This document shows, one piece after another, positions 6,069 to 8,439 of a stretch of 8,439 bases of DNA. The first letter of the stretch is position 1. Every line of letters begins with the position of its first letter. Where the stretch lies: contig QNBS01000085.1 of the NCBI GenBank assembly GCA_003644175.1, positions 1 through 8,439 on the forward strand, written 5' to 3'. A program made the translations under genes and the position numbers. This stretch comes from Planctomycetota bacterium. GTDB taxonomy: Bacteria; Planctomycetota; Phycisphaerae; Sedimentisphaerales; Anaerohalosphaeraceae. The notes under the pieces were generated by a model that was given only the letters and a program-made list of their open reading frames with translations, ran no database searches and had not been told where the DNA came from.

Positions 6069-7091
6069 TCACGGCAAACGGAGGGCTGGTCTGTCTGAGT
6101 GTGAGTTTTTTAAGGCAGGGCGGAAATTAGGTAACTGTCCCCTATTTTGCACTTCTCCCCACGACTTGAGATATTTCAGATAATCGCTTTCGCTTGACAG
6201 GATCAGCACACTGCCGGCGCCCAGGTTCGCCTCATAGCTCTTAAGCGTCTCCAGAAACGAATAAAACTCCGGGTCCTTCGAGTAGGCCTCGGCATAAATC
6301 GTGATCGCGTTAGCGTCGGCCACGCCCCTGATCACCTCGGCCTCCCTGTACGCCTCCGAGAGAATCTCCTTTTCCTTTCTCTCCTTGCGACCTTCGATTT
6401 CCATCGCCTCGCCTTCGCCCTGGCTGCGGTACTTCGCCGCCATCTGCTGCCTTTCGGCGATCATATTCTGATAAACCGAATCCCTTACCTCCTCGTGGTA
6501 GTTAATGCGCTTGATCCGAATATCCACAATATCAATACCGTATTTCTCAGACGCAAAAGTCTTAGCCTCGGCAAGCACCTTCTCGACGATCTTATCCCTT
6601 CCGAACTCCACTTTGGTAATCTCGCCGGCCTCCTCACCTTCCAGTTCTATCACCTTCAATTCCCGGTCCGTAGTCCTGACCGCATCCAGAAGAGTATGGT
6701 TCGATATCTGGTTGCGAACCGCACCGTTGATAATGTCGTCCAGCCGGCTGTGAGCCGCTTCTTCATAACCCACTGAAGTTCGAAAAAGCAGAGGGTCGCC
6801 TATCCGCCACCTTGCAAAACAGTCCACCCAGATATATTTCTTGTTCAGAGTCGGAACCTTCTCCGCCTTGCCGTCCCATTCCAATATCCGCTTTTCATAG
6901 TAATTGACCTGCTCGATGATCGGTATCTTGAAGTGCAGCCCCGCCTCCTGAACGACCCGCTTGTGCCTTCCGAACTGAGTTATCACCACCTGCTGCTTCT
7001 CCGAAATCGTATATAGAACCGAAGAAGCAATCACGACCCCGACCAAAATGACTACCAAAACGCCAATTGTCTTTATATTCTGCATGATCAT
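6069..7091 (-). CDS. hflC: HflC, SPFH-family regulator of FtsH protease
   Basis: A 340-residue band-7/SPFH membrane protein. With HflK it forms the large periplasm-facing complex around the FtsH protease that restrains its proteolysis of membrane proteins. There is one N-terminal membrane segment (about 7-27). The SPFH domain follows, with QQVVITQFGRHKRVV (33-47) and GLHFKIP (51-57), and RIKRINYHEEVRDSVYQNMIAERQ is strongly HflC-like. A charged coiled-coil region (RSQGEGEAMEIEGRKERKEKE) and a C-terminal block with YSKDPEFYSFLETLKSYE complete the protein. ATG 7091 overlaps the hflK stop as ATGA, pointing to translational coupling; GGGAG lies 4 nt upstream. ATG 7085 (Met3) is an alternative with about 10-nt spacing. 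After YLKYLKS the protein continues about 30 residues through a REP-like palindrome, so the tail is probably not ancestral. Confidence 0.94.
   Translation of the reverse strand: MIMQNIKTIGVLVVILVGVVIASSVLYTISEKQQVVITQFGRHKRVVQEAGLHFKIPIIEQVNYYEKRILEWDGKAEKVPTLNKKYIWVDCFARWRIGDPLLFRTSVGYEEAAHSRLDDIINGAVRNQISNHTLLDAVRTTDRELKVIELEGEEAGEITKVEFGRDKIVEKVLAEAKTFASEKYGIDIVDIRIKRINYHEEVRDSVYQNMIAERQQMAAKYRSQGEGEAMEIEGRKERKEKEILSEAYREAEVIRGVADANAITIYAEAYSKDPEFYSFLETLKSYEANLGAGSVLILSSESDYLKYLKSWGEVQNRGQLPNFRPALKNSHSDRPALRLP
6123..6148. repeat. REP-like palindromic element in the 3' end of hflC
   Basis: The plus strand reads AAATTAGG then TAACTGTCC then CCTATTTT. AAAT and AGG pair with CCT and ATTT with one bulged T, giving a short hairpin around a GGTAACTGTCCCC core. 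Sequences of this kind, near AGGTGACTGTCCCC, are familiar dispersed repeats, often near REP-associated tyrosine transposases, in several phyla. That link is from memory. On the minus strand it encodes QNRGQLPN in the HflC tail. Confidence 0.45.
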
Positions 7092-8050
7092 TTTTCTCCC
7101 ACATTCATCAGAGGCAGCAACCCCTTAACATTATCATCGATGATATATTTCTTCTCCAGGTTCGGAAGCACCTTGCCCATCGCCTCGATGTAAAGACGCC
7201 TTCGCGTAACATCCTTGTTCAGCGAGTACTCCTTCCATATCTCCCTGAAGCGGTTGGCGTCGCCCTGCGCCCTATTGGTCCGGTCTATCGCATAAGCCTT
7301 GGCCTGATCGACCATCTGATGAGCCTGACCGCTCGCCCTGGGGATCACCTTGTTGTACTCCTCCAGCGCCTGATTAACTAATCGCTGCTTGTCCTGCTCA
7401 GCGGTATTGACCTCGTTAAACGCAGGCTGGACCTTCTCCGGCGGATTTACATCCTGCAGCATCACCGATTCAACATGCAGCCCGACCGTATATGTGTCAA
7501 GAAGCTGCTGCATTTTTTCGGCAACGGCGTCGTTGATCTCCACCCTCCGAGAAGTCAGAACCTCATCGACCGATGAATCACCCACCACACTTCTCATCAC
7601 CGATTCTGCGACATCTCGAAGAACTTTTTCCGGGTTTCGGGCATTGAAGAGGTATTCGCGGGCATCTTTGATCTTGTACTGGACGGTCCACTCCACCTCC
7701 GCCACACTCAGGTCGCCGCAAAGCATTCGATACTCTTCTTCTGGTCGCTGTCCGTATCGCGTCTGTACGCCGGCCTTGAGCGTACGAAAACCGAATTCCT
7801 CCTTGAAAACCCTGGTGACATGAGGCGTGCTCACCGCCTCAATTCCCATGGGCAACTTAAAATGGAGCCCCGGCCCGGTCGTTCGCACATATCTGCCGAA
7901 CCGCTGCACCACTCCCTCCTCATCGGTGTTCACCATGTAAAACGAAGTCGACGCCATTATCAGAACAAGCACAATCGGAACAATCCAAACCAGGTACCTG
8001 ACAACCCGCTCCGGAGGTATAGGCCTGTAGTAAAAATCTTCCTTACCCAT
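7088..8050 (-). CDS. hflK: HflK, SPFH-family partner of HflC
   Basis: A 320-residue SPFH/band-7 protein, the partner of HflC in the complex that modulates FtsH. One membrane segment lies at about 18-38 after a short cytoplasmic tail with a proline pair (RPIPPERVV). The SPFH domain opens with EEGVVQRFGRYVRTTGPGLHFKLP (44-67). HflK-specific blocks follow: VEWTVQYKIKDAREYLFN, VAESVMRSVVGDSSVDEVLTSRR, VESVMLQDVNPPEKVQPAFNEVNTAEQDKQR and the Ala-rich coiled coil with QAKAYAIDRTNRAQGDANRF. Well-studied proteobacterial HflK is longer (about 420 residues) with a Gly/Pro-rich N-terminus that is missing here. The start ATG at 8050 is firm: AAGGAG (8063-8058) lies 7 nt upstream. The stop overlaps the hflC start by 4 nt. 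Upstream is holA on the same strand, 58 nt away, separated by a tandem repeat. Confidence 0.95.
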   Translation of the reverse strand: MGKEDFYYRPIPPERVVRYLVWIVPIVLVLIMASTSFYMVNTDEEGVVQRFGRYVRTTGPGLHFKLPMGIEAVSTPHVTRVFKEEFGFRTLKAGVQTRYGQRPEEEYRMLCGDLSVAEVEWTVQYKIKDAREYLFNARNPEKVLRDVAESVMRSVVGDSSVDEVLTSRRVEINDAVAEKMQQLLDTYTVGLHVESVMLQDVNPPEKVQPAFNEVNTAEQDKQRLVNQALEEYNKVIPRASGQAHQMVDQAKAYAIDRTNRAQGDANRFREIWKEYSLNKDVTRRRLYIEAMGKVLPNLEKKYIIDDNVKGLLPLMNVGEK

Positions 8051-8063
8051 AATAGAACTCCTT

Positions 8064-8112
8064 AATCTACAATCTACAATCTACAATCTACAATATACAA
8101 TATACAATCTAA
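8064..8112. repeat. 7-nt tandem repeat array between holA and hflK
   Basis: On the plus strand the unit AATCTAC occurs four times (8064-8091), then a variant AATATAC twice (8092-8105), then a partial AATCTAA (8106-8112). The array directly abuts the hflK Shine-Dalgarno (8058-8063) and includes the holA stop codon (8109-8111). On the minus strand each variant unit reads TATATT, similar to a -10 box. Change in copy number by slippage would alter the distance between holA and the hflK ribosome binding site without touching either protein. Confidence 0.9.
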
Positions 8113-8439
8113 ACGCCCGTCCCCAATTTCACGACTAATTGCTCGATCGCCACCCTGCATGTCGCCTGGCCGGTCTTGCTTGCATAGTCGATTCTGGCCA
8201 GCTCGCAGAGCACCGCCGCTATTTTCTCGAGCGACATCCGCCCTAACTGGCGAAAGAACCCGTCCACATTTCCCCATATCCTCAACTGCCCTGCCACCTG
8301 CCGCTGGGCCATGCCCTTTGCCAGCAGCGCCTTGGCGTTAAACATCCGTCGGAAATGGTAAGCAAAGGCCCCCACTACCGTGTATTCAGCGCTCTTGTCG
8401 GCAGCGAACATGTTGCGAAGCCGCTCGACGGCGCCTGCC
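8109..8439 (-). CDS. holA: DNA polymerase III delta subunit, C-terminal part (cut by window edge)
   Basis: The open minus-strand frame enters at the window edge (AGAVERLRNMFAADKSAEYTVVGAFAYHFRR...) and ends at TAG 8109-8111, giving about 110 residues. It matches domain III of the delta subunit of the clamp loader. The typical order is present: the end of an ATPase-like region, then a helical block with LRNMFA, VVGAFAYHFRRMFNAKALL, AGQLRIWGNVDGFFRQLGRMSLEKI and a final LCELARIDYASKTGQATCRVAIEQLVVKL. Delta opens the beta sliding clamp within the gamma complex. The methionine at 8411 is internal, since the frame stays open to the window end. The stop codon lies in the first unit of the 7-nt repeat array, and hflK follows on the same strand. 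Confidence 0.85.
   Translation of the reverse strand, partial: AGAVERLRNMFAADKSAEYTVVGAFAYHFRRMFNAKALLAKGMAQRQVAGQLRIWGNVDGFFRQLGRMSLEKIAAVLCELARIDYASKTGQATCRVAIEQLVVKLGTGV

Noticed and set aside
8064..8112. CRISPR-like array
   Set aside because: The units are 7 nt and directly contiguous with no spacers, so this is a simple tandem repeat.

Overview
The window looks like a chromosomal segment of a Planctomycetota bacterium, probably a Phycisphaerae-type lineage. This is inferred from gene content: a Tat-exported sugar isomerase, a secreted VCBS/FG-GAP lipoprotein and a GH106-type rhamnosidase in one run, plus an integrase whose C-terminus reads antisense through a tRNA. No 16S rRNA or other phylogenetic marker is present.

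Layout. Positions 1-191 hold no gene I can support; the stretch is AT-rich. Positions 192-1361 are a decayed tyrosine recombinase (integrase) with one frameshift and a large internal deletion. Its 3' end runs into, and antisense through, a tRNA-Arg(CCG) gene on the minus strand (1273-1346) that has its own promoter (1357-1385). This is the usual scar of an element integrated at a tRNA 3' end; the element would lie to the left, mostly outside the window. Positions 1362-1544 hold divergent control DNA: the tRNA promoter, a small GC hairpin and a plus-strand promoter candidate with a perfect TATAAT. Positions 1545-5915 form a tight three-gene plus-strand operon: a Tat-signal TIM-barrel isomerase of the hydroxypyruvate isomerase type, a VCBS/FG-GAP lipoprotein and a GH106-like glycoside hydrolase lipoprotein. 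Gaps are about 14 and 34 nt. The likely job is breakdown of a rhamnose-containing polysaccharide outside the cytoplasm.

The operon converges on a minus-strand block. The 153-nt gap holds an inverted repeat that could serve as a shared terminator. Then, reading leftward on the minus strand, come the 3' end of holA (DNA polymerase III delta subunit, cut by the window edge), a 7-nt tandem repeat array, hflK and hflC. The last two overlap by 4 nt (ATGA) and encode the paired SPFH membrane proteins that regulate FtsH. The 3' end of hflC carries a short palindromic sequence resembling a REP-type dispersed repeat, which appears to have rewritten the HflC tail.

I see no CRISPR array, defence island, toxin-antitoxin pair or other clearly new system. 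The points most worth a second look are the short repeats (in the hflC tail, upstream of hflK and inside the VCBS gene), the integrase-tRNA arrangement and the compact rhamnosidase operon.
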